Below are positions 49,598-59,437 of a stretch of 64,000 bases of DNA, piece by piece; positions within the stretch are counted from its first letter, which is position 1, and each line of letters opens with the position of its first letter. The position numbers and the translations under genes are program-made. Source of the stretch: Piscinibacter aquaticus (GTDB lineage Bacteria > Pseudomonadota > Gammaproteobacteria > Burkholderiales > Burkholderiaceae_C); the NCBI GenBank assembly GCA_007994965.1, contig VOPW01000001.1:2356001-2420000 (forward strand), written 5' to 3'. The notes under the pieces were generated by a model. The model was not told the DNA's origin and searched no databases. It worked only from the letters and a program-made list of their open reading frames with translations.

Positions 49598-50401
49598 GCG
49601 GGAAGCCGCGGCAGCGCGGCGCGGGCATTGGCACGGGCGGCGGCGGCGAACTCGTCGATGCCCATGCCTCGCAGCGCGGCGAGCTCGCCCGCGATACGCG
49701 GCAGCTCGGCCGGCTCGTTGCGGCTGGCCTGCCCTTTGGGCACGCTGCTCGGCGGTGCGGTACAGCCAGTGCGGCGGGATGTCCGGCGCATCGGTCTCGG
49801 TGACGATCGCCGAGATCGGCAGCGTGCGCGCCAGCTCGCGGATGCGCAGCGCGCGGTCGAAGGTCGCCGCGCCGCCGAAGCCGAGGCGGAAGCCGAGATC
49901 GACGAAGGTCTGCGCCTGTTGCGCGCTGCCGTTGAAGGCGTGGGCGATGCCGCCAGTCACTTCGGTGCGGCGCAACTGCTTGAGCAAGCCGTCGGCCGAG
50001 CGCCGCACGTGCAGGATCACCGGCAGTCCGTGCCGCTGCGCGATCTTCAGCTGGGCGGCATAGAAGCGCTCCTGGCGCGCGCGGTCGAGGCCCGGGACGA
50101 AGTGGTCGAGGCCGATCTCGCCGACGGCCACCGTGCGCGGATCGTCTCGCCGCTCGGCCAGTGCGGCGTCGAGCCGATCGAGATCTTCGTCGGGAGCCCG
50201 GTCGACGAACAGCGGATGAATGCCCAGCGCATAGACCGGGCCGTGCGCGTGCGCCAGGGTGCCTACCGCGTCGAAGTTGCCCGCCTCGACGGCGGGCAGC
50301 ACCTGCATCGTGACGCCGGCGGCGCGGGCGCGCGCCACCACGGCATCGCGGTCGGCATCGAACTCCGGGGCATCGAGATGGCAGTGGGTGTCGATCCACA
50401 T
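49594..50401 (-). CDS. tatD: TatD-family metal-dependent hydrolase (DNase)
   Basis: Amidohydrolase-fold TatD/YcfH-type hydrolase of about 268 residues. Metal ligands are visible in WIDTHCHLDAPEFDADRD, AVGEIGLDHFVPG, LPVILHVRRSADGLL and ETDAPDIPPHWL. TatD proteins act as 3'-5' exonucleases in DNA quality control. One break near 49750. First gene of the overlapping run tatD, glycosylase, spermidine-synthase-like, gspE, and divergent from the protease gene at 50496. Confidence 0.9.
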
Positions 50402-50495
50402 GGGCGCGCATCATGCCTGCACCGTGACGAGGGCCGGGCTGTCGTGCTACCGTTGTGGCGAATCCCGTCCCGTGGGCGCCGCGCCGGAGCAGCCG

Positions 50496-51490
50496 ATGAA
50501 GAAGGCACCGCTGTACAGCCGTTCTCGCCGGGGGGTGGCCGCCCCGGAAGCGCCGCCGCCCGCCGCTGCCGCGCCCGCCACCGCACCGGCCGGGCCCTCT
50601 GCCGCCGAACCCACCCGCCGCACCCGGGCGCGCGCCTTTGCAGTCCGCCACGAGCGCACGCTGTGGGCCCTGGCGCTGCTGCTGATGGCCGCGCTGGCGC
50701 TGTTCTGGCGGCCGGGCGCGCCGACGCGCGCCGCTCACCTTCGAGCAGATCGATCATCTCGTTCGCAAGTCGATCGAGGAGAAGCCGCTCACGTCCGCCG
50801 CGACGCGCGCGTACGACAAGGTGATCCCCTCGGTGGTGCGCGTGGTGGGTTATGACCGCCAGACCGCCGCGCCGCACGGCAAGAAGCCGCGCCGCGAGCG
50901 CGAGGCCGACACCGCCAGCCCGAAGAGCGAAGCGGATGATCTGCCCGGCTTCGAGGAGCGCGGCGTCGGCACCGGCGTGGTGATCGTCGACAACGGCACC
51001 ATCCTGACCAACCTGCACGTGGTGATGGGCGCGGAGCGCGTGCGCGTGACCTTCATGGACGGCCTGGAGGCCGATGCGAAGCTGGTGAGCGTGATGCCGG
51101 AACACGATCTGGCCGTGCTGCGCGCGCAGAAGATACCGGACGACGGCCGCCGCGACGATGCGCGGCACCGGCGACCTCGCGCCCGGCGACCGCGTGATGG
51201 CAGTGGGCTTCCGTTCGGCATCGGGCCCTCGGCGTCCGAGGGCATCGTCTCGGGTTTGAAGCGGGAGTTCCGCTCGCCCGAGGGCGAACGCGTGCTGACC
51301 AACCTGATCCAGTTCGATGCAGCGGCCAACCCGGGCAACTCCGGCGGGCCGCTGGTCACGATGGAAGGCGAGGTCGTCGGCATCGTCACCGCCATCCTCA
51401 ACCCGACCAAGCAGCGCGTCTTCGTGGGCATCGGCTTTGCCGTGCCGATCGAAAAACGCTGCCGCCGGCGCCGGCATGCCACCGTTCTGA
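50496..51490 (+). CDS. S1C-type trypsin-like serine protease, membrane-anchored, no PDZ
   Basis: About 330 residues. After a Pro/Ala-rich cytosolic segment there is one membrane helix (TLWALALLLMAALALFW), then a periplasmic DegP-like protease domain with the catalytic triad visible: His in TNLHVVMGAERV, Asp in EHDLAVLRAQ and Ser in DAAANPGNSGGPLV. It ends shortly after the domain (GIGFAVPIENAAAGAGMPPF after repair), so no PDZ domain is present. Breaks are near 50738, near 51150, near 51212 (one C) and in an A-run at 51453. It precedes moxR by 11 bases and may be co-transcribed. Confidence 0.82.
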
Positions 51491-51501
51491 CGAGGAGCTT
51501 C

Positions 51502-52517
51502 ATGGATTCCATGCCACCGGCGGCGCGCAGGCCGCCACCCTGATGGAGCGTGTGCTCTACGAGGTCAAGCGGGTCGTCGTCGGCCAGGACCAGTTCCTCG
51601 AGCGCGTGATGGTGGCGATGCTCTCCAACGGCCACCTGCTGGTCGAGGGCGTGCCGGGGCTGGCCAAGACGCTGACGGTGAAGACGCTCGCGCAGACGCT
51701 GCGCGGCCAGTTCAAGCGCATCCAGTTCACGCCCGATCTCGTGCCGGCCGATCTGGTGGGCACGCGCATCTACAGCCCCAAGACCGGCGAGTTCGACACC
51801 TCGCTGGGTCCGGTCTTCACCAACCTGCTGCTGGCGGACGAGATCAACCGCGCACCGGCGAAGGTGCAGAGCGCGCTGCTGGAGGTGATGCAGGAGCGCC
51901 GGTGACGATCGCTGGCGTCTCGCACAAGGTGCCCGAGCCCTTTCTGGTGATGGCCACGCAGAACCCGATCGAGACCGAAGGCACCTATCCGCTGCCGGAG
52001 GCGCAGGTCGACCGCTTCATGATGAAGGTGCTGGTCGACTACCCGAGCGAGGAAGAGGAGTTCGTCGTCGCGCAGCGCGTCACCGGCGCGCCGGTGCAGG
52101 TTCAGGCGGTGGCCAGCATGGGCCAGCTCGCCGAGCTGCAGCAGGAGTGCCGCAAGGTCTATGTCGACCCCTCGCTGATGCAGTACGCGGTGAGGCTGGT
52201 CAGCGCCACGCGGCGGCCGGCGCAGTACGGCCTGGCCGACATCGCCAAGTACCTCAGCTTCGGCGCCAGCCCGCGCGCGACCATCGGCCTGATCGAAGGC
52301 GCCCGGGCGATGGCTTCATGCGCGGCCGCGCCCACGCGCTGCCGGAAGACATGACCGGGCTGGTGGCCGACGTGATGCGCCACCGCATCGTGCTGAGCTA
52401 CGAGGCGCTGGCCGACGGCCCTCGCCCGACCGCATCGTGCAGCAGGTGATGCAGAAGATTCCCGCGCCCGACAAGCCGCTTGCCCCGCATGAACACGCCG
52501 GTTCAGCCAGCCACTGA
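51502..52517 (+). CDS. MoxR-family AAA+ ATPase
   Basis: About 339 residues, a cytosolic AAA+ chaperone-like ATPase. Walker A region [19 protein letters not shown], Walker [21 protein letters not shown], sensor region [20 protein letters not shown] with [13 protein letters not shown] 51502 follows GAGGAG at good spacing. Breaks are near 51525, 51900, 52313 and 52424; restoring CCAGG at 51900 gives [13 protein letters not shown], a nearly invariant MoxR sequence. Its end overlaps the start of the DUF58 gene by 29 bases. MoxR with DUF58 and vWA partners typically assists maturation of envelope or metal-containing complexes. Confidence 0.92.
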
Positions 52518-53488
52518 CGCCGCGGACTCCGAGGCGCTGCAGGACCCTGGAACGCAGGGCGCCGAGGCCCTGCTCAAGCGCCTGGAATGGACGGTGATCC
52601 GCCGCCTCGATGGCCTGCTGCAGGGCGACTACCGCACGCTGATGCGCGGCGCCGGGCTCGACCGGGCCGATCTGCGCGAATACCAGCACCACGACGACGT
52701 GCGGCATATCGACTGGAACGTCACCGCGCGGCTGCAGCAGCCCTACGTGCGCCAGTTCACCGAAGACCGCGAGCTGGCGGCGGTTTCTCGTCGACCTGTC
52801 GGCCAGCGTCGATTTCGGGTTCCGACACCGCGCCAAGCGCGGCGTGGCGCGCGAATTCGTCGGCGTGCTGTCGCGGCTGCTGACGCGCCACGGCAACCGC
52901 GTCGGCGCCCTGCTCTACGGCACCGAGGTCGACACGGTGATTCCCGCGCGCGCCGGCCGCATGCATGTGCTGCACCTGCTGAGCAAGCTGTCGCAGCGCC
53001 CGGCCGAGGCGGCGCCCGGCGCCACGCAGCTGCGTGACCTGCTGCTGGCCGGCCAGCGCATGATCAAGCGGCGCTGCACGGTCTTCGTGGTCTCCGACTT
53101 CATCAGCCCGCCGGGCTGGGAGCAGGCGCTCGGCGAACTCTCGCGACGCCACGACGTGACCGCGGTGCGCCTGTACGATCCACTCGAGATGGAACTGCCC
53201 GACCTCGGCATGGTGACGCTGCGCGACGCGGAGACTGGCGAGCAGCTGCTCGTCGACACCCACGACGCCGGCTTCCGCCGCCGCTTCGCTGCCGCCGCCC
53301 AGGCGCGTGAGGCGGCGCTGCTTGACTCGCTGGCCGCCGCCGGCGTCGACACGCTGGAGCTCGCCACCGACGACGACCTGCTCGACGCCATCCTGCGCTT
53401 TGCCGACCTTCGCCGCCAGCGCGCGCGGCTGGCCACCGGCAGCACCCCGAGCCACCTGATGCGCAATGAACCGCGGAGGGCGTCATGA
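52489..53488 (+). CDS. DUF58 domain protein, MoxR partner
   Basis: About 333 residues. DUF58 signature DYRTLMRGAGLDRADLREYQ and DVRHIDWNVTARLQQPYVRQ, followed by a vWA-like fold beginning FLVDLSASVDFG and containing VFVVSDFISPPGWEQAL. One break near 52783 (ELAA-W-FLVDLSAS). Cytosolic. Its stop overlaps the ATG of the vWA gene (ATGA), and it overlaps the end of moxR, the usual moxR-DUF58-bat order. Confidence 0.9.
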
Positions 53489-54529
53489 AGGGCACGTTCC
53501 CGCTCAATTTTTCTGGCCGGAGATGCTCTGGCTGCTGATCGCCGTGCCGTTGCTGGTGCTGGCCTACCTCTGGTTGCTCGGCCGGCGCAAGAAGACGGCG
53601 GTGCGCTACGCCAACTGGCGCTGGTGAAGCAGGCGATGGGCAAGGCGGCCGGCTGGAAGCGCCATGTGCCACCGCTGCTGCTGCTGCTGGCGATCACCGT
53701 GCTGCTGCTGGCCTCGGCGCGGCCGGCGGCGGTGATCACGCTGCCCTCGCAGCAGGAAACCATCGTGCTGGCGATGGACGTGTCGGGCAGCATGCGCGCG
53801 GCCGACGTGCAGCCGAACCGGCTGGTGGCCGCGCAGGAGGCCGCCAAGGCCTTCGTCGCCGAACTGCCACGCAGCGTGCGCGTGGCGGTGGTGCAGTTCG
53901 CCGGCACCGCGGCGATCGTGCAGCCGCCCACCCACAGCCGCGACGACGTGGTCGCTGCGATCGACCGCTTCCAGCTGCAGCGCGGCACCGCCACCGGCAG
54001 CGGCATCGTGCTCTCGCTGGCCGCGCTGTTTCCCGAGGCCGGCATCGATCTCTCCCAGATCACCGGCCAGAAGGCGATGCCGCCGTCGCCGGGCGACAAG
54101 CCCAAGGTCGAGTTCACGCCGGTGGAACCCGGCTCCTACGGCTCGGCGGCGATCATCATGCTCACCGACGGCCAGCGCACCACCGGGCCCGATCCGGTGG
54201 AGGCCGCCAAGATGGCCGCCGAGCGCGGCGTGCGCGTCTATACCGTCGGCATCGGCACCAAGGAAGGCGAGACGATCGGCTTCGAGGGCTGGTCGATGCG
54301 CGTGCGGCTCGATGAAGACGCGCTGAAGACGGTGGCCAACATCACCCGCGCCGACTATTTCTATGCTGGCACCGCCGAAGACCTGAAGAAGGTCTACCAG
54401 AGCCTGTCGACCCGGCTGGTGGTGGAGAAGAAGGAAACCGAGATCAGCGCGCTGTTCGCCGCCTTCGGCGCGCTGCTCGTCGCCGCGGCCGCGGCGCTGT
54501 CGGTGGCCTGGTTCGGTCGCATCACCTGA
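53485..54529 (+). CDS. vWA-domain membrane protein, BatA-like
   Basis: About 348 residues. Two N-terminal membrane helices (LWLLIAVPLLVLAYLWLLG and LLLLLAITVLLLASARPAAV), a von Willebrand A domain with the MIDAS motif AMDVSGSMRAADVQPNR and later IIMLTDGQRTTGPD, and a C-terminal helix (LFAAFGALLVAAAAALSVAW). Breaks are near 53510 in a T-run and near 53625, where CCTGG restores YANLALVKQAMG. Only one Bat-type gene is present; no BatB or TPR protein follows before the convergent tautomerase gene. Confidence 0.9.
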
Positions 54530-54540
54530 CAGGCCCGCGG

Positions 54541-54560
54541 GGCGGCTGGAGAGGGCCGCC
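54541..54560. terminator. Hairpin between convergent vWA and tautomerase genes
   Basis: GGCGGC (54541-54546) and GCCGCC (54555-54560) form a perfect 6-bp stem with an 8-base loop, 12 bases after the vWA stop codon and 8 before the tautomerase stop. Confidence 0.5.
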
Positions 54561-54567
54561 GACGCGC

Positions 54568-54964
54568 TCAGCCGCGGCGCTGGTGGTAGCGCCACTCCTG
54601 CGTTCGCCCGCCGTAACCGTAGGCCGCCGCCCGCACGTCGTGCACGTGGATGTAGCTCTCCCGTGCAGCGGCCCGAACAGCGATTCGAACGATCGGAATA
54701 CGGCCTCGATGAAGCGTGCCTTCTCGGCCTTCGTGTTGGTCTCGTCGGTGACCTTGATGTCCAGATGGAAGCTGCTTCGCCCCTGGGTGGCCAGCGCCTG
54801 CCCGGCGATGAACCAGCTCGCGGGGTCGACGAAGTCGACGGCCACGGCGATCAGATCGGCTTGCTTGCCGAGCAGCTCGACTGTGTGACGGTGCACCAGG
54901 GCCGCGGCGCGGGCGGCGAGTTCGCGGTCGGTGTGGCGGCGATGCGCAGGGTGATCAGCGGCAT
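54568..54964 (-). CDS. Tautomerase (4-oxalocrotonate tautomerase superfamily)
   Basis: About 132 residues. After removal of Met, Pro-1 would be the catalytic base (MPLITLRIAA). The remainder includes VTDETNTKAEKARFIEAVFR and, after repair, SYIHVHDVRAAAYGYGGRTQ near the end. Two copies of a beta-alpha-beta unit are expected at this length. Breaks are near 54935 and near 54660. Substrate unknown. It is followed downstream by the vWA terminator and preceded by a 70-aa gene on the same strand. Confidence 0.78.
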
Positions 54965-54976
54965 CTCGATGGCTCC

Positions 54977-55189
54977 TCAGACGCGGCCCTGCGCCAGCAT
55001 CCGGCGGCGCTGCAGCCGATGGATCAGGCGCCGGGCGCTGCGCAGCGCCGCCCCGGACGCGGTGGACAGCGACGCATTCGCGCCGCGCCAGAAGTCGTCG
55101 AGGGCTGCGCGGCGCAGGGCCTCGGCTTCGGCGCGGGCCCGATCGTGGCGCTGGTTCAGGTGGTCGGCAGCGGCGGACAGCGGGTGCAT
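54977..55189 (-). CDS. Small helical basic protein, 70 aa
   Basis: I do not recognise a family. The 70-residue product is Ala/Arg-rich and mostly helical (HPLSAAADHLNQRHDRARAE, AALDDFWRGANASLSTASGA, then RLIHRLQRRRM). A good ribosome binding site (GGAGAG) precedes the ATG, it is 12 bases upstream of the tautomerase gene, and it is divergent from a LysR regulator with two LysR-type boxes between them. It is therefore probably a regulated gene. Confidence 0.62.
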   Translation of the reverse strand: MHPLSAAADHLNQRHDRARAEAEALRRAALDDFWRGANASLSTASGAALRSARRLIHRLQRRRMLAQGRV

Positions 55190-55210
55190 GGTGCTCTCTC
55201 CGGAAGTGGT

Positions 55211-55284
55211 GTTGTGCACTGTATGCAGTGACAACAGCCTCCGAAAGCGCAATTCCTGCGCTACGGCATTGCACTTTCTGCAAT
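55211..55284. promoter_or_regulatory. Two LysR-type boxes between divergent small gene and lysR
   Basis: TGCACTGTATGCA (55215-55227) and TGCACTTTCTGCA (55270-55282) are both TGCA-N5-TGCA, a T-N11-A LysR-type box, 55 bases apart. The second extends to ATTGCA...TGCAAT (55268-55284). The first sits inside a longer inverted repeat: GTTGT (55211-55215) with ACAAC (55231-55235), and CACTG with CAGTG. Together they fit an activator plus autoregulatory site arrangement for the adjacent LysR protein. Confidence 0.6.
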
Positions 55285-55296
55285 ACCATCGCCGCC

Positions 55297-56183
55297 ATGC
55301 ACCTCGACGACACCGCCTTGTTCGTGCGCATCGTGGAACTCGGCACCCTCTCGGCCGCCGCGCGCGAACGCGATGTGCCGGTCAGCCAGGTCACGCGGGC
55401 GCTGGCCCGGCTGGAGGCGGCGTACGGCGTGCGGCTGCTGCACCGGAACACCCACGGCCTGAGCCTCACGGACGAAGGCGACACCTTCCTCGCCCATGCG
55501 CGGCGGCTGCTCGACACCGCGGACGAACTGCGCAGCGAGCTCTCCGGCAAGCTGGCCGGCCCGAGCGGCTGGGTGCGCACGAGCGTGAGCACGATCACGG
55601 CGCAGACGGTGATCGTGCCCAGCCCGGCGTCGCTGTACGAGCGCCACCCGCAGCTGAACCTGGAGATCTCGGCCGAGGATCGCATCGTCGACATGGCCCG
55701 CGAGGGCATCGACATCGCGATCCGCACCGGCACCCCGGCCGGCGACACGCTGGTCGCGCGGCAGATCGGCAGCCTGCGCCGCGGCCTGTTTGCGTCACCC
55801 GGCTATGCGCAGCACCACGGCCTGCCGGCGACGGTGGACGAACTGGCGCGGCACCACCTGATCGGCAACAGCGGGAACCCGGTGCTGAACCACTGGCGCC
55901 TCGGCCGCGGCCGCGACATCCAGGACATCACCGTGCGCGGCCACACCGCACCGACAACACCGCCGTGGTGCTGTCGCTCGTGCTGCAGGGCCTGGGCATT
56001 GGCCGCATCGTCAGCATCGCCGCCGACCCGCTGGTGGCCAGCGGCGAGCTGGTGCCCGTGCTCGCAGACCACACGCCGGACGAAGCGCTTCCGGTGTATG
56101 CGGTGATGCTGCAGGAGCGCCACCGCCTGCCCAAGATCCGCGCCTGCATTGACCACTGGGCAGAGTGGCTGGCGCGGCGCTGA
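55297..56183 (+). CDS. LysR-family transcriptional regulator
   Basis: About 296 residues. N-terminal helix-turn-helix MHLDDTALFVRIVELGTLSA, then REDV-like recognition region VPVSQVTRALARLEAAYGVR and LLHRNTHGLSLTDEGDTFLA; a periplasmic-binding-like effector domain follows. ATG 55297 is chosen because LysR proteins begin right at this helix; an in-frame start at 55228 would read through the box. One break near 55953 (GHT-x-TDNTAVVLSL). The likely targets are itself and the divergent small protein-tautomerase genes. Its stop abuts the stop of lolD in a shared TGATCA. Confidence 0.9.
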
Positions 56184-56859
56184 TCAGGCCTGGAACCTGC
56201 CCTTCACGAGCCGGAGCACGCGATCGCAGCGCGCGGCCGGGCTCTCGTCGTGCGTCACCAGCACGAAGGCCGTGCCCTGGCTGCGGGCGAGCTCGAGCAT
56301 CAGCGCGAAGACCGCATCGGCGGTGTCGCGGTCGAGGTTGCCGGTGGGCTCGTCGGCCAGCACGCAGCCCGGCTGGCCGGCCAGTGCGCGGGCAATGGCC
56401 ACGCGCTGGCGCTCGCCGCCGGAGAGCTGCGCCGGCCGGTGCAGCGTGCGCTCGGCAGGCCCACCTGGGCGAGCACGGCCTGCGCGCGCTCGCGTGCCTC
56501 GGCGGTGTCGCTGCGGCGGATGCGCAGCGGCATCGCCACGTTGTCCAGCGCGGTGAATTCCGGCAGCAGGTGGTGGAACTGGTAGACGAAGCCGAGGTGG
56601 CGGTTGCGCCACTGGCCCTGCTCGGCCGCATCGAGCGAGGCCAGATTGCGGCCGGCCAGCAGCACCGTGCCGCTGGTCGGTGCTTCGAGTCCGCCGAGCA
56701 GGTGCAGCAGCGTGCTCTTGCCCGAGCCCGAGGCACCGACCACGGCCACCGTCTCGCCCGGCATCACCGCCGGTCGATGCCCTGCAGCACCGGCACGTCG
56801 AGCCCGCCCTCGCTGAAGCGCTTGTGCAGGTTCTGCGCCTGGACGATGGCGTCACTCAT
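56184..56859 (-). CDS. lolD: Lipoprotein-releasing ABC transporter ATPase LolD
   Basis: ATPase of the LolCDE complex that extracts outer-membrane lipoproteins from the inner membrane. About 226 residues. Walker [20 protein letters not shown]-loop region [20 protein letters not shown], signature [15 protein letters not shown], Walker [13 protein letters not shown], His in VTHDE. Breaks are near 56771 (CCTGG restores [16 protein letters not shown]) and near 56457. The start overlaps the end of the upstream LolC/E gene by eight bases. Confidence 0.93.
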
Positions 56860-58133
56860 GGCGCAGCGCCTCGGCGGGTTGCAGGCGGCTCGCACGCCAG
56901 CTCGGGTAGAGCGTGGCCACGAACGAGAGCAGCAGGGAGATGATCACGATGGGCACGATGTCGGACAGGCGCGGGTCGCTCGGCATGTGGTCGATGAGGT
57001 AGACGTTGGCGGGCAGCAGCGTCGTGCCGAGCAGCGATTCGATCGCCGGCACGATGTGGCCGATGTTGAAGGCGATCAAGAGGCCGAGCAGCAGCCCGGC
57101 CAGCGTGCCGATCACGCCGGAGGCCGCGCCCTGCACCATGAAGATGCCCATGATCGAACGCGGCGTGGCGCCCAGCGTGCGCAGGATGGCGATGTCCGAG
57201 CGCTTGTCGGTCACCGTCATCACGAGCATCGAGACGAGGTTGAAGGCGGCCACCGCGACGATCAGCGCGAGGATCAGGAACAGCATGCGCTTCTGGATCT
57301 GCACCGACTCGAACCACTGGCGGTTGGTGCGCGTCCAGTCGCTGACCAGCACGCCCGGGCCAAGTTCGCCGGAGAGACGCCAGCCGACTTCGGCGGCCCG
57401 GTCACGGTCCTGCAGGCGCAGCTGGATGCCGGTCGGCCCGGCGAGCTTCAGCAGCGCGGCCGCATCGTCCAGGCGCATCAGCGCGATCGTGCTGTCGTAT
57501 TCGTAGTGGCCGGCCTCGAAGGTGCCGGCCACGTTCAGCGGCAGCATGCGCGGCGCGCCGCCGGGGCGCGAGGCATCGGGCAGCACGAGCGTGATGCGCT
57601 GGCCGGCGCTGGCGCCGAGCTTGCGGGCGAGGTCGGCGCCGAGCACCACCTCGTTCGCGCCCGGCTTCAGCTTTGAGCACCTCGTCGTGCAGGCGCGCGG
57701 CGAGGTCGGACACCTTCGCCTCGGCATCGACGTCGATGCCGCGCAGCAGCGCAGGGTGCAGCTCGTCGCCGCGTCCCAGCAGCGCCTGTGCGGTCACGAA
57801 CGGCGCCACCGCCTTCACCTCGGGCTGCTGCTGCAGCGCACGCGCCGTGCCCCGCCAATCGGGCAGCGCACGGCCATTGGCCTCGAACACCTGCACGTGG
57901 GCGATCACCGACAGCATGCGGTCGCGCACCTCCATGCTGAAGCCGTTCATCACCGACAGCACGATGATCAGCGCCGCCACGCCCAGCGCGATGCCGAGCA
58001 TCGCCACCGCGGAGATGAACGAGATGAAGCCGTTGGCGTCGCCACCGCGCGCGGCACGCAGGTAGCGCACGCCGACCTGCAGTTCGTAGGGCCACTCGTC
58101 GCTGCGCAGCTTTGCGCGGATCGCCTCATTCAT
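56852..58133 (-). CDS. LolC/LolE-type lipoprotein-releasing permease (copy adjacent to lolD)
   Basis: Inner-membrane permease of about 427 residues, four helices with a large periplasmic loop. It starts with the LolC/E signature [20 protein letters not shown] followed by [20 protein letters not shown], and ends with [40 protein letters not shown] and [17 protein letters not shown]. One break near 57674, an extra A in an A-run ([15 protein letters not shown]). It is about half identical by eye to the next gene upstream, with which it overlaps by eight bases. Which copy is LolC and which LolE is not decidable here. Confidence 0.9.
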
Positions 58134-59378
58134 AGCGCAGCGCCCTCGCCGGTTGCACGCGGCTGGCCCGCCAGCTCGGGTAGAGCGTGGCCACGAAGGC
58201 CAGCAGCAGCGAGATGATGGCGATCGGCACGATGTCGCCGCGCTGCGGATCGCTGGGCATGCGGCTGATCAGGTAGACGCTGCCCGGCAGGAAGTTGACG
58301 CCGAGCGCCCGCTCGATGGCCGGCACGATGGTGTCGATGTGGAAGGCCACGCCCACGCCGAGCAGCACGCCGGCCAGCGTGCCGATCACGCCCGAGGCCG
58401 CGCCCTGCACGACGAAGATGCCCATCACCGAGCGCGGGCTCGCACCCAGCGTGCGCAGGATGGCGATGTCGGCACGCTTGTCGGTCACCGTCATCACCAG
58501 GGTCGAGACGAGGTTGAAGGCCGCCACCGCGACGATCAGCGTGAGGATGATGAACATCAGCCGTTTCTCGATCTGCACCGCATCGAACCAAGCGCGGTTG
58601 CTGCGCGTCCAGTCGCGCAGCTCGTAGCCTTTGCCCATCGCGGCGCCGAGTTCGGCGGCCACCGTGCGTGCCGTCTGGACGTCCTTCAGGCGCAGCTGCA
58701 CGCCGGTAGGGCCTTCGACGCGGAACAGCCGCGCGGCATCGTCGAGGTGCATCAGCGCCAGGCCGCTGTCGTACTCCCAGTGGCCCGAGTCGAAGGTGCC
58801 CACCACCGTCAGCTGCTTGAGCCGGGGAATCACACCGGCCGGCGTGACTGGCCGCCGGGGGTGATCAGCGCCACCTTGTCGCCCTCGCGCACGCCCAGGC
58901 TGCGCGCCAGCTCGGCGCCGAGCACCACGCCCCAGCGGCCGGGCACGAGGCGGTCCAGCTCGTCGCGCAGCTTCGCAGCCAGCGCGGTGACGCTGGCCTC
59001 GTCGGCCGGCGAGATGCCGCGCACCAGCGTGCCGCGCATCTCCTCGCCGTGCGACACCAGGCCCTGCGCGGCGACGAAGGGCGCCGCGCCGATCACCTGC
59101 GGATGCTTGCGCGCCTGGGCCGCGACGATGCGCCAGTCGGGCAAGGCGGCCTCGCCAGCGGCGTGCACCTCGACATGCGCCACCACCGACAGCATGCGGT
59201 CGCGCACCTCCTTCTGGAAGCCGTTCATCACCGACAGCACGATGATCAATGCCGCCACGCCCAGCGCGATGCCGGCCATCGAGACCGCCGAGATGAACGA
59301 GATGAAGCCGTTGCGCCGCCCGGCGCGGCCGCTGCGGGTGTAGCGCCAGCCGATCTGCAGTTCGTAGGGCCAGTTCAT
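58126..59378 (-). CDS. LolC/LolE-type lipoprotein-releasing permease (first of tandem pair)
   Basis: About 418 residues, same architecture as its neighbour: ELQIGWRYTRSGRAGRRNGF with [20 protein letters not shown], a periplasmic domain, and [40 protein letters not shown] and [17 protein letters not shown]. One break near 58847: restoring the G of CCAGG gives GGQVTPAGVIPRLKQL. First gene of the unit LolC/E - LolC/E - LolD, which would supply both membrane subunits of the heterodimeric complex. Confidence 0.9.
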
Positions 59379-59437
59379 GTCGGGCGCATGCTACCCGAGG
59401 GCCCCGGCACCCTCGCCTCGCGCCGGATAATCCGGCC

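Noticed and set aside
56178-56189. TGATCA shared by the stop codons of lysR and lolD as a regulatory site
   Set aside because: It simply arises where two convergent TGA stop codons abut.
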